Positions 19,901-28,580 of a DNA stretch of 37,302 bases are shown one piece after another; positions within the stretch are counted from its first letter, which is position 1, and the number at the start of each line of letters is the position of its first letter. Both the position numbers and the translations under genes were made by a program. Source of the stretch: a virus. The notes beneath the pieces are model-generated. The model had not been told where the DNA came from. It ran no database searches and saw only the letters and a list, made by a program, of their open reading frames with translations. The stretch spans positions 1-37,302 of IMG/VR virus record IMGVR_UViG_3300046001_007283; one strand, 5' to 3'.

Positions 19901-22900
19901 GGAACGGGTGGACAATTTAAAATAAAATTCCAAACTGTTCCATCTAAAGGTGCGGTAACTACAACAGTTACTATTGAAGGAGAAACATTTGTTTTATTAA
20001 AAGATATACTATCATACCCAGTACCTGAAATATTAGGATACCCTAACGAATTTAAGACACCATTAAAGGTATCACTACCTCTAAAACCGGTATCAATAAC
20101 TTTATTACCATCCCAAAACACTTCAAATTTATCAGGTACATAATATGAATCAAAATCTAATGTGAAAAAACCAGTTAATGTGCCAGTATCAATTGTTATT
20201 GTTTGAATTGATTTTCCACCAGTCCCACCAGATGCGTCAACTTGTTCACCACAAGATGCTGTTTTATTAATTAATTCAAATCCTGTTTGAGTTGGTGTTG
20301 GTGTTGATGTTAATGTTGGTGTAGGCGTTGATGTACCCGTATTTGTTGGTGTTGGTGTTGGTGTGAGTGTAGAAGTAGATGTTGGTGTTAAAGTTGGTGT
20401 TGGTGTTAATGTAGATGTTGATGTAGGAGTATTAGTTAATGTTTGTGTTGGTGTACTAGTTAATGTTTGTGTTGGTGTTGGTGTATTAGTTAATGTTTGT
20501 GTTGGTGTAGGTGTTGGAGTACTAGTTAATGTTTGTGTTATAGTTGGCGTTGGTGTTCCACTTAATGTTTGTGTAGGTGTCGGTGTACTAGTTAATGTTT
20601 GTGTAGGTGTCGGTGTTAAAGTACTAGTCCTAGTTTGTGTGACAGTTTGTGTTGGTGTTGGTGTACTAGTTAATGTTTGTGTTAAAGTTGGCGTTGGTGT
20701 ACTAGTTCTAGTTTGTGTGACAGTTTGTGTTGGTGTTAATGTTGGTGTACTAGTTCTAGTTTGTGTGACAGTTTGTGTTGGTGTTAATGTTGGTGTACTA
20801 GTTAATGTTTGTGTTAGAGTTGGTGTTGGTGTTTGTGTTGGAGATAAAACACAACTACAAACTATAGACCAATTTGGCGTGAAATTTAATACCGAAGTAA
20901 CTTTAATTAAAACATCAGTAGATGATGAATTTTTACTAAATGAAAAACTACCTAAACCACCACCATTAACTGATGGATAACCTAAATTATTTAATAAAGA
21001 ATTAAACGTCTCATCACCTCTAAACCCTAAATCACTTATTAATATTCCATCAAAATAAACTTCAATTTTATCTGGAATACCACCAGTATTATAATTTAAC
21101 ATTATATTGCCAATATCTTCACCAACGTTAACCGTCACGTAATAAATAACTTTATTAGTTAAATTTCCAGTAGAATCTATTATTTCATCACAAGAACCTG
21201 TTTTATAAACTTCTTCAAATAATGTTTGTGTTTCAGTTAGTGTTGGTGTTTGTGTTGGTGTTTGTGTCTGCGTTGGTGTGGTAGTTAATGTTTGTGTTGG
21301 TGTCGATGTCGGAGTACTAGTTAATGTTTGTGTTTGTGTTTGAGTAGATGTTAATGTTTGTGTTGGTGTTTGTGTTGGTGTTTGTGTCGGAGTACTAGTT
21401 AATGTTTGTGTTAGAGTTGGGGTTGGGGTTATTGAAGGAATACAATCAAAAATAGATTTTTCAAGTTCTTGATTTGATGGAATAACGTTACAATTTAATG
21501 AGTCAATATAATATTGTCCTGATTTAAAACTAACATTAGGATGTTTATCATATAAATGTCTCATTAATAGTTGATGATTTAAATTACCACCAAATATTGT
21601 CAAAAATTGGTCAGAAAATATATTCCCATTTTTAGAAACATTTATATTATAATATAAACTAATATCACTATAATTTAAATCTACAGAAATAACTTCAATT
21701 AAATTACCATATTGGTCAATTAAAAAATCTCCATTATCATATGGTTCATCTATTGTTAACGATTTTATTTGTAATTCCTCGGGAAATCTGTCATCAAAAT
21801 GATAGATACCGTTTTTTATTAAACCAAAATTTTCAATATATTTATTTGTATATACACGTAATTCTGTATTTGGTAAAACTTCAAATATTTCAATATTACC
21901 ATTTTTTGTTTGACCTGTGATTATATTTTTTTTAACTGAACCTAAACATATTTTATCAGTTACCAATAATTTTGAATATTTGTAAATAAAAGATAAATCA
22001 CCATAATTACCATTAATAAATTGTTGATTAGTAAGTCCTGAAACAGGTAAATAATTTACAGATAAAATATAATCACCTATTTGTAAATCGTACACTGTTT
22101 TTTTATCTATTGTACCACCATATATATACGATTCAATTTCTTCTTTTGTTGTTGAATCATTAATTACAATATTTTGAGGTACAACTAAAACAAAACTATT
22201 TTCTTTTAATCCATAATTGTAATTTGAAGTATATTCTACATTAGGTTGTATTGTATAACACACATAATCATCACATAATGTAACACCAGAAATTTTAGAT
22301 ATAGTATTTCCAGTTGTTCCCTGATATGCAATTAATTCGAAAATTTCAATGTGACTTTTTTCATTTGATGTAGTTAATGGATCATATTCCATTTTAGGTT
22401 TTAACCCTACTAATTTAAATTTAACTTCATTATTTGCTGCATCAATAATATTGAAATCTATAACATCGTTTTCAGTAATACCTGTTAATTTGAATCTATT
22501 ATCGTACCCTTCAACTTTTTCAATAAAAATACTACTATTTTCACTATGTCCATTTATAGAATTAGTATATATATAAAATGGCCAGTTATTACCATTTTGA
22601 ATACTGAATTTTGTTCCAACAATATCAATAAAAATATCTGAAGATAAAAGACAATTTTCAGGTTCTTCACAATATTGTTCACCATCACCACTTAATTGTA
22701 CACTTAATCTATCTGTTAATTTAATTATTTGATAATCAGTTTCAAATCTATAACTAAAATAATCTTTTACTGAACAATCTTCAATACCGTATTTACAAGA
22801 TGAAAATTTAATCAATTCAATACCATTTTCACCTATTGTTATAGAATATGTTAACATTGGTAAAGTTTCAACACTATATGTTTGACCCGTTGTTCCTGTA

Positions 22901-25659
22901 AATGGTCCATAATTTTCATATCCAGACGTATTTCTAGATATTGTCATAGAATTAATTAAATTAATTAACGCCCTCACCCATAAACTTTTTATTTTATTTA
23001 AATCAGTATTTAAATAATTTTTATATTCAGAAATTAACGCAATGTTTATCGGATCGTTACTAATCAAATCAGTACTACCTGTCATCGGGAATGGGTTGAA
23101 TAGTTTAGCACTATTCGTTGTATTTGTTATTCCACTAACAACAACAACCATATCGTCAGTCAACATATCATAATTCGGACCACCAAATATTTTACTATCA
23201 ATTTCTATTACAGGATAAAACGTAACTCCTGTTAAATTAATTAAACCTCTAAAATTTTCTTCTTCACCAATTAATGTTTCAATATCTTCAATAATTGCAG
23301 ATTCAAAATCTGGATATACTTCTTCATAAAAATATTTAGGTTGACACCCAAATTTATACTGATATTTAGAACGACCAAATACATTATTTTCAATTAAATT
23401 ACCACCACTCCATAATGTTGTTGATGGTAATAATTGTTCAATTAATTTAACCCAATATGGACTAATTTTATTCACAAACTCTTGAGAATCAATAAAGGTA
23501 AAAGACGTAAATCCAGCCTTTGAAACATAATCTCTGTATATATCTTCAAGAACTATATAATTTTTCTTATACCTTATTATGTGTGAATTTTTCACTTGTT
23601 TGTGTATAAAATTATTCACAAATTCAGCAAAAGTAACACCTGTTTGTGGAGGTAAAGTAGCACTACCAAAAGAAATTCCTAAATCTCTCGATTTCCTATA
23701 TATGTCATAATTTATAGAATTAGACGCAGAAATATGTATTGAAATATTTTTTCTATTAAGAATTAATTTAGAATCACTATCAATATTATGTGCTTTTATA
23801 TTATCAATTTCAGATTTTAAACCGAAACCCGTATCTAATCCAGGTAATGTTCTGTATATATCAAAATAATCTTCACCATAAGTGTAATCCTTATTTTTTG
23901 TTTTAATAATTTTAGTTCTACCTGTTAAATCTGAATTTTCATTATCAATAACTGTTGGTGAACGATGGTCAAGAGTTACATCATACCACCCAGCACCTTT
24001 TTCAAAGAAAATATCATCAGATTCACTAAAAGCCCTTCTAGGTAAACCAGTATTTTCATCAACAGGATAACCATATCTACTGAAATTTGTTATACCATTA
24101 GTTTCAGATTTTGTATATGAATATGTGGTTGGGTTAAATTCAGCAACATAATATTTTTTTTCACCTGAAATAACATCATAAATGTCTTGTTCTAAATCAA
24201 AACTATTAGGAAATGATGTTACTTGGTAAACATATTCATCAATCTTTATTAATGGTTCAGGTGCACCTAAAAATTTTAAAAAAAATTCAATTGAAGATCT
24301 GGTTCCTTTAGATTTAAAAATAAAAGATAAATTTACTAACAACCTTTTATAAAATTCATATTCAGATTCTACTAAATTTAATCCTATTGGTGAACCTTCA
24401 TAAGATGAGATTGATCTAGTATATAAAACATCGTTTAATGTTTTTTCATCAAATAAATTAGTCGTCGAAAAACCTAAATTTTCTGATAAATTTTTTAATA
24501 AAATATCAGGTAAATTATTAATCCCATCATAACTTACATTTCTCATATAAGCTATATTATCAATATATTTTTTTACATTATCAAAACTTTGCCCATATAA
24601 TTGAAAAACATTTTGTGCTCTTTTATCTTCCGTATCAAATTCAAACAATTGAGGGGAGGATAAAAATCTAACCATAATGTTTGATTTATAGTTATCCACT
24701 TCATCTGATATTGTTTTTAAATTTTCAACATATGTTTCAAATTCTAAACCTGTAATAGCAATATTCCACCCATCACTAGATAATGGCCAATTATATTCAA
24801 CATTTTGTAATGTTATACTTGAACCATCATCACTATTTGAAGGTATTTCAAATCTAGAAGAATAAATTGGTACAGTTTCTCTATTCAAAAGAGATTCTTC
24901 AATATCATCTAAATCAGAAAAAAAATCTTCAACTATACCATCATTAGGCCGGATTATAAAATTTTTATTATATGATGTTTCTGAATTAAATGGATTTCCA
25001 TTGACAACTAAGATTATTTCATTAGATGAATTTGATTCAGTATAATTAATTATTGGATAATTTTCATTATTAACTAATATAACATATTTCGTATATGATG
25101 AATAAAAATTTCTTATCTCATTTTCTGTAGGTGACTTTATTAAACTATTAGGTGTGATTAATGAAATATCAAATGGATTAAAAATTTTACTTTCTTGAAT
25201 ATAAAAAGTTGTTCTATTTAAACCATAATCATATGTTATATTATATGCAGAATATGAATTATTCGAAATTGGACCAGATGCATTTATTTCAAATCCACTA
25301 GGAAATTTATTTATTATTTTAGTTATCGATACTAATAATCTTTCTTTTAATGAACCAAATAAAGATTTATCTGCATTTCTTTTATTTGTTTTAAAACGAA
25401 TTGAATTTTTTTTATTTTTTTGTCCTGTTGGTTCAATTACATCAATATTTTCTTTTTTATTGATGTCCTCTAAAGTTATAAATTCTGAAAATGGTTCAGA
25501 CCTAAAAGATTTTTCATCTTTTTCTGGTATAACTTTATCTATTTCAAATACAGTATTAGCAAGCGAAGGACTACCTGTAGTAATTTGTCTTCCAACTAAA
25601 TTATCATTAAATGTTTCTGACCCATTGGCCGCTTGATTTGGTACTTTTCTATTCGCCAT
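16975..25659 (-). CDS. Giant baseplate-fibre fusion: gpI/gp7-like N-terminal half plus fibre modules (2894 aa)
   Basis: Residues 1 to ~1408 are globular, linker-free sequence. Around 440-470 lies FYKRLLVNLSFIFKSKGTRS followed by SIEFFLKFLG, resembling the aliphatic-KGT..I...L..LG motif of P2 gpI-type tail proteins; this fits the W-J-I order of P2, since gp25- and gp6-like genes lie upstream. From ~1409 onward linkers alternate with modules: five copies of a ~120-residue domain around [20 protein letters not shown] (about 1480-1602, 1792-1915, 2140-2266, 2288-2408, 2414-2535), a unique Cys-rich domain at about 1972-2080, and six delta-60 repeats plus a degenerate seventh at 2537-2893, a predicted seven-bladed propeller. 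The ATG overlaps the previous stop as TAATG. Seen: the motif, repeats and fusion. Inferred: the N-terminal half anchors in the baseplate and the C-terminal half projects as a fibre. Confidence 0.88.
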   Translation of the reverse strand: MANRKVPNQAANGSETFNDNLVGRQITTGSPSLANTVFEIDKVIPEKDEKSFRSEPFSEFITLEDINKKENIDVIEPTGQKNKKNSIRFKTNKRNADKSLFGSLKERLLVSITKIINKFPSGFEINASGPISNNSYSAYNITYDYGLNRTTFYIQESKIFNPFDISLITPNSLIKSPTENEIRNFYSSYTKYVILVNNENYPIINYTESNSSNEIILVVNGNPFNSETSYNKNFIIRPNDGIVEDFFSDLDDIEESLLNRETVPIYSSRFEIPSNSDDGSSITLQNVEYNWPLSSDGWNIAITGLEFETYVENLKTISDEVDNYKSNIMVRFLSSPQLFEFDTEDKRAQNVFQLYGQSFDNVKKYIDNIAYMRNVSYDGINNLPDILLKNLSENLGFSTTNLFDEKTLNDVLYTRSISSYEGSPIGLNLVESEYEFYKRLLVNLSFIFKSKGTRSSIEFFLKFLGAPEPLIKIDEYVYQVTSFPNSFDLEQDIYDVISGEKKYYVAEFNPTTYSYTKSETNGITNFSRYGYPVDENTGLPRRAFSESDDIFFEKGAGWYDVTLDHRSPTVIDNENSDLTGRTKIIKTKNKDYTYGEDYFDIYRTLPGLDTGFGLKSEIDNIKAHNIDSDSKLILNRKNISIHISASNSINYDIYRKSRDLGISFGSATLPPQTGVTFAEFVNNFIHKQVKNSHIIRYKKNYIVLEDIYRDYVSKAGFTSFTFIDSQEFVNKISPYWVKLIEQLLPSTTLWSGGNLIENNVFGRSKYQYKFGCQPKYFYEEVYPDFESAIIEDIETLIGEEENFRGLINLTGVTFYPVIEIDSKIFGGPNYDMLTDDMVVVVSGITNTTNSAKLFNPFPMTGSTDLISNDPINIALISEYKNYLNTDLNKIKSLWVRALINLINSMTISRNTSGYENYGPFTGTTGQTYSVETLPMLTYSITIGENGIELIKFSSCKYGIEDCSVKDYFSYRFETDYQIIKLTDRLSVQLSGDGEQYCEEPENCLLSSDIFIDIVGTKFSIQNGNNWPFYIYTNSINGHSENSSIFIEKVEGYDNRFKLTGITENDVIDFNIIDAANNEVKFKLVGLKPKMEYDPLTTSNEKSHIEIFELIAYQGTTGNTISKISGVTLCDDYVCYTIQPNVEYTSNYNYGLKENSFVLVVPQNIVINDSTTKEEIESYIYGGTIDKKTVYDLQIGDYILSVNYLPVSGLTNQQFINGNYGDLSFIYKYSKLLVTDKICLGSVKKNIITGQTKNGNIEIFEVLPNTELRVYTNKYIENFGLIKNGIYHFDDRFPEELQIKSLTIDEPYDNGDFLIDQYGNLIEVISVDLNYSDISLYYNINVSKNGNIFSDQFLTIFGGNLNHQLLMRHLYDKHPNVSFKSGQYYIDSLNCNVIPSNQELEKSIFDCIPSITPTPTLTQTLTSTPTQTPTQTPTQTLTSTQTQTQTLTSTPTSTPTQTLTTTPTQTQTPTQTPTLTETQTLFEEVYKTGSCDEIIDSTGNLTNKVIYYVTVNVGEDIGNIMLNYNTGGIPDKIEVYFDGILISDLGFRGDETFNSLLNNLGYPSVNGGGLGSFSFSKNSSSTDVLIKVTSVLNFTPNWSIVCSCVLSPTQTPTPTLTQTLTSTPTLTPTQTVTQTRTSTPTLTPTQTVTQTRTSTPTPTLTQTLTSTPTPTQTVTQTRTSTLTPTPTQTLTSTPTPTQTLSGTPTPTITQTLTSTPTPTPTQTLTNTPTPTQTLTSTPTQTLTNTPTSTSTLTPTPTLTPTSTSTLTPTPTPTNTGTSTPTPTLTSTPTPTQTGFELINKTASCGEQVDASGGTGGKSIQTITIDTGTLTGFFTLDFDSYYVPDKFEVFWDGNKVIDTGFRGSDTFNGVLNSLGYPNISGTGYDSISFNKTNVSPSIVTVVVTAPLDGTVWNFILNCPPVPTSTPTPTSTLTSTPTITLTSTPTQTPTLTSTRTVTPTQTLTQTLTSTPTPTNICHEFNIIVGYVTYDLNNEPIYNLFNSCFNTCQYYNAVEPITVKIYSKSPTLLQNVEIFNNIDSCLNGSSGTSTPTYFYYSGTSYCYETTRFTDLKTYIRNISSCGNVTPVPTRTSTSTPTPTRTSTSTPTPTPTRTLTPTITSTSTPTLTQTLTSTPTPTPTPTPTGFELISTNGLCNQEITSASVGSSGGRGIYTITIDVGSQIGDVVLNYNAYSIPDKFEVYWDGNKVIDTGFRGDSSLNPILNNNGYPSVSGPGNGSVSFNKTKSSPTTITVIITAPLNGTIWSFFVNCPTPFTQTPTPTPTQTPTPTPTTSAPESIILNKNCGETVSSVTGGKSTHTIYLEVGTEVGDIMLDYKAYNIPDKFEIFWDGNKVIDTGFRGDSGYNSQLISEGYTSVSGPGIGSVSFNKSKSLPSTVTVVVTAPFNGTAWDFILNCPTTPFNIINQNITCDNTFTQGISERRKYYLTVPLGSSTGYVTTTYSSGQIPEKYDFYLGDNFLVTTGFRGDNLNYNEELANEGYEPISGPGSGSFTFYKSSATPNYAVIVITAPFSSYFSVNMGCPISCFISGTYVDNFSSRINDIEIQSDGKTLVGGRFIVYNGNNVNNITRLNSDGSVDNTLNIGTGFNNEVNDIEIQSDGKILVAGLFTSYNGNSRNYFTRLNLNGSIDNTLNIGTGFNNEVNDIEILSDGKILVGGRFTSYNGNGMNYFTRLNSNGSIDNTLNIGTGFNNDVSTIRTQSDGKILVDGFFTSYNGNSVNGIVRLNPNGLIDNTFSTGTGFYNNNFSVYIYDIKLDNSNGIIIVGQFTRYNGIDVNGIIKLSSNGSIDNTFNTGTGFDIPPSKINIQSDGKILIGGRFTRYNGIDVNGIVRLNSDGSIDTTFDLYNNNGVDNIKTLSNNQILVSSGNSFYRINKDGTNNNCP
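19243..19416 (-). repeat. Thr/Pro-coding linker repeat
   Basis: The tract encodes [17 protein letters not shown]-type sequence between the Cys-rich module and the third [10 protein letters not shown] domain of the 2894-aa protein. Confidence 0.82.
19748..19902 (-). repeat. Thr/Pro-coding linker repeat
   Basis: A degenerate tract encoding TPTSTLTSTPTITLTST-type sequence between the second PDKFEVFWDG domain and the Cys-rich module of the 2894-aa protein. Confidence 0.8.
20289..20842 (-). repeat. 555-base Thr/Pro/Gln-coding linker repeat
   Basis: The tract encodes [16 protein letters not shown] units and TPTPTQTLTS units. A 48-base block occurs twice back to back near 20700-20800. It separates the first two [10 protein letters not shown]-type domains of the 2894-aa protein. 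Confidence 0.88.
21223..21434 (-). repeat. Thr/Pro/Gln-coding linker repeat marking the end of the baseplate-like half
   Basis: The tract encodes [18 protein letters not shown]-type sequence. It is the first linker in the 2894-aa protein and marks the switch from linker-free globular sequence to fibre modules. Confidence 0.85.
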
Positions 25660-26576
25660 TATTCAGTAATAGTATCAAAATTTAAAGTTTCATCAATATC
25701 AGTTCTTTCTTCACGAATTTCATATAAAGTTTCATTTAATTCGTCCTTAACTTCATAAAGATTATACTGTTTATATATATTGTTATTATTATCATAAATC
25801 GTATAGATACCTTGAGACACCGCCTTACTTTGATTACCATATAACGCATGAGCTAATGTTGTGGTATCATGTTCAACCATTTCAACTTCAATTGTTGTTG
25901 GATTTAAAAAAGTGTTTGTTAATATAATTTTTTGTGAAGGTAATCCAATAAAAGGTACTGTATTAGGTTTATTCGAAGGTGCCGATGATGGTGTTACTGT
26001 TAAAAATAAAAAAGATGTGACTTGTTCACTATATTGATATCTTATAGATTTATCACTAGTACTATTTAAATTTGAAACTATAGGTGTACAATAAAACGAA
26101 GATGTAACTATTCTATAAAAATTAGGTATTTTTTTATTATCTGAACTGTTTATATATTCAATTCGATAACCTACTAATCCTTGTGATGTAAATTTATTTC
26201 TATCTGTTACTGAAACATTACTTAAATCAATAATTAATCCTCTAACAGAAGGTAATGATGCTAAAATACCACAATCAGTTATAGTTGTTCTTATTTGTTT
26301 AGGTCTAATATGTATTGTATATACACCTAATTCTGAAAAATCTACTGATGATAATTTTAAATTATATAATCCACCTAATATTTCAACATCCGGCGCGGAA
26401 GAATCATCTGTTGTATTCACGTTATGAAAAACAGGTGTTAAAACATCGGATGAATTTAATCTTTTTAATTCTGCGGTTACGTCACTAGTTCTTTCCGGAA
26501 CATAATGATAATATATTTCAACATCTTCCGGTGAAACATCTGATGGTCTAATTATTCCATATGATCCTTGTGCCAT
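25659..26576 (-). CDS. Predicted virion structural protein (305 aa)
   Basis: I do not recognise a family. The protein begins MAQGSYGIIRPSDVSPEDVE, has regular beta-prone segments, and carries an Asn/Glu-rich acidic C-terminus (DELNETLYEIREERTDIDET). There is no signal peptide, membrane helix or catalytic motif. It lies in the baseplate operon between the PKD-containing protein and the 2894-aa baseplate-fibre protein. Its TAA overlaps the ATG of the latter (TAATG at 25661-25657), which suggests coupled translation and perhaps a fixed ratio or direct partnership. The start at 26576 is preceded by an A-rich run and no Shine-Dalgarno sequence. A baseplate or tail-collar role is inferred from position alone. 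Confidence 0.8.
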   Translation of the reverse strand: MAQGSYGIIRPSDVSPEDVEIYYHYVPERTSDVTAELKRLNSSDVLTPVFHNVNTTDDSSAPDVEILGGLYNLKLSSVDFSELGVYTIHIRPKQIRTTITDCGILASLPSVRGLIIDLSNVSVTDRNKFTSQGLVGYRIEYINSSDNKKIPNFYRIVTSSFYCTPIVSNLNSTSDKSIRYQYSEQVTSFLFLTVTPSSAPSNKPNTVPFIGLPSQKIILTNTFLNPTTIEVEMVEHDTTTLAHALYGNQSKAVSQGIYTIYDNNNNIYKQYNLYEVKDELNETLYEIREERTDIDETLNFDTITE

Positions 26577-26615
26577 TTTTTTATTTTTTTTATATGTTAT
26601 TAATAAATATAAATC

Positions 26616-27728
26616 TTATTGTTTTTTTATGTTAAAATATCCATTACCATATATATTTAATTCACCAATGTTATCTATTTCAGATAATCTTAAAGTTTTT
26701 TCTAAAACACCTTGTTTACCTCTTTCAACAAATATATCAGAAAAAATCGTTGGTTCGTCAATAAAACCAATAAAATGTTCATTTCTAGTTAATACAAGAT
26801 TGATAACATCTTCTTTAGTATAACCTGATGTTGATCCTGTTATTACTGTTATACCATCACTAAAATCTTTATAGAAAAGACCATCTATTGTATAACCACT
26901 ATATGTTAATCCTGATTCAGTACCTGTTATCACACCAGAATATGTATTTGAACCATAAAGTTTTTTTTCATTAATTCTACTACTACCTATCGAAGCAAAA
27001 TTAAATGTTGTATTTCCTGTTATATTATTTCTTGTATGATCTAAATTATTTATATAATCTAACGTTTGATTAGTAATAGTTGTAAATGGTATCGTGAAAC
27101 CACTAAACGTACCCAAAGGATTTGAAATCGTTATATTTGATGGTACTGTTATATTTTTTGATAATTTAAAATCTAACCATGGTGTGTTAAGTGATATTGT
27201 GACTATTTTAACACCTGAAGATGAATATGTTTTAGTTACAGAATTTAGTGTTGTTCCAACATGTGATGTAAATGTACTTGTTGTTGAATCACCCCAATCA
27301 ATTGTAAAATTAATCTCATTAATTTCTGATACTTTACTTGTATCTACTGTGTTATATACTTGTACCGTGTTACCTGATTGAGTGTACGAAAAATTACATA
27401 CTTGTTCAACTTGATGTATATTTCCATCAAACCCAACCATAACACCCATTTCATCAACTGATGATTCTAAAAATATTGGAATCTCATGACTTCCTATTGC
27501 AGTTGATTCACTAATAGAAACCCACGTAGACCCTGACCATACATAATAACCTTGAGGTGGGTTAGTTGATATATTGTATACAAAATCCCCATTTGATGGT
27601 GGAAGATTTATTGAATCAGTCCAAGGAACTAAATTATTAAAATTATCATACCAATATTGTCCTGTTAAAGAATGTAATTTAATTTTTGGTATATTTTTTC
27701 TTAATAATTTATATGAGTTTTTTTCCAT
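26616..27728 (-). CDS. PKD-like-domain virion protein (370 aa)
   Basis: The N-terminal ~75 residues carry a phage-fibre-like segment with GYYVWSGSTWVSI. Around residues 138-190 there is a PKD-like beta-sandwich, with NFTIDWGDSTTSTFTSHVG and, after a short loop, VTKTYSSSGVKIVTISL; the WGD and Y..SG.K.VT positions are typical of PKD domains. The C-terminal ~70 residues include IFSDIFVERGKQGVLEKTLR and IDNIGELNIYGNGYFNI, probably a conserved assembly segment. The gene starts at the TAATG overlap with the 283-aa gene (27730-27726) and is followed 39 bases later by the 305-aa gene. PKD domains mediate protein or glycan contacts in surface proteins. A structural or adhesive baseplate role is inferred; no T4 counterpart is claimed. 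Confidence 0.82.
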   Translation of the reverse strand: MEKNSYKLLRKNIPKIKLHSLTGQYWYDNFNNLVPWTDSINLPPSNGDFVYNISTNPPQGYYVWSGSTWVSISESTAIGSHEIPIFLESSVDEMGVMVGFDGNIHQVEQVCNFSYTQSGNTVQVYNTVDTSKVSEINEINFTIDWGDSTTSTFTSHVGTTLNSVTKTYSSSGVKIVTISLNTPWLDFKLSKNITVPSNITISNPLGTFSGFTIPFTTITNQTLDYINNLDHTRNNITGNTTFNFASIGSSRINEKKLYGSNTYSGVITGTESGLTYSGYTIDGLFYKDFSDGITVITGSTSGYTKEDVINLVLTRNEHFIGFIDEPTIFSDIFVERGKQGVLEKTLRLSEIDNIGELNIYGNGYFNIKKQ

Positions 27729-28579
27729 TATAAAAATCTTTCATAAAACACTATCGGGTTATTAGATTGTCCTATTCTATTACCTAAAGAACCATTGAAT
27801 TCAAAAATTTCATAGGTATAGTTTGTTCTATCTATAATTACTTTATAATATAAATCATTTTCTTCAATTATTATACCGTTAGGTGTTTTTGTTTTATTTG
27901 TAAAATCAAATATATTTCCTGTTTTTGAATTATAAAATTTAGCAGTCATATAAAATGTGTTTCCAGTTAAATTAGTTTCATCAAACATTGTGTCATCCAT
28001 AAACCAAAAAAAATACATATTCTCTTTATTTTTATAATTAGACCCAAAAAAAACAGGAAAAAATATATAATCATTAAATGGAATTGATCCACCATTTGTA
28101 GTGCCTGAATAAAAAACTTTTTCACCTAATGGTACAGATAAATTTTTAGAAAAAACTAATCTTCTATTAGAAATATTTGGTGATTCATCATTAGATGTTT
28201 TATAAAATTCTAACCTAAAAAAACTTTCACTTAATTGTTTTAACATTAATGCATTTTCTTCTAATGAAATATCCATTAATCTATAATCTTGTTCGTATGT
28301 AACACCAGTTATAACTAAATCAACAGGACTTATTGTTTGATAAGAATACTTACCAAAATAAAAATAAAACCATATATCTGATTGACTAAAATTATTAGAA
28401 TTCATATATGGTTTATGAGAATACCTAATAGTTTCATAATTTTCAGTTGGATTAATAATTTGATATAATATTTCTTTTTCCATTATCTCAGCATTATCTG
28501 CCCATCCTAAATCAGTTTTAAATGTTTGTTCACTATTTAAAATTAAATTCTGATCACTATTTTTTCTTAATAATTTCAT
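27728..28579 (-). CDS. Predicted virion structural protein (283 aa)
   Basis: No family is recognised. The protein starts MKLLRKNSDQNLILNSEQTF and is rich in aromatic residues (for example WFYFYFGKYSYQTI near residues 70-83 and MYFFWFMDD near 188-196), with beta-prone sequence throughout. These aromatic clusters are too polar and short to be membrane segments. Its stop overlaps the next ATG (TAATG), and its own start lies one base after the stop of the 580-aa gene, so it sits within one translationally packed operon of baseplate genes. A structural role is inferred from context. Confidence 0.78.
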   Translation of the reverse strand: MKLLRKNSDQNLILNSEQTFKTDLGWADNAEIMEKEILYQIINPTENYETIRYSHKPYMNSNNFSQSDIWFYFYFGKYSYQTISPVDLVITGVTYEQDYRLMDISLEENALMLKQLSESFFRLEFYKTSNDESPNISNRRLVFSKNLSVPLGEKVFYSGTTNGGSIPFNDYIFFPVFFGSNYKNKENMYFFWFMDDTMFDETNLTGNTFYMTAKFYNSKTGNIFDFTNKTKTPNGIIIEENDLYYKVIIDRTNYTYEIFEFNGSLGNRIGQSNNPIVFYERFL

Positions 28580-28580
28580 T

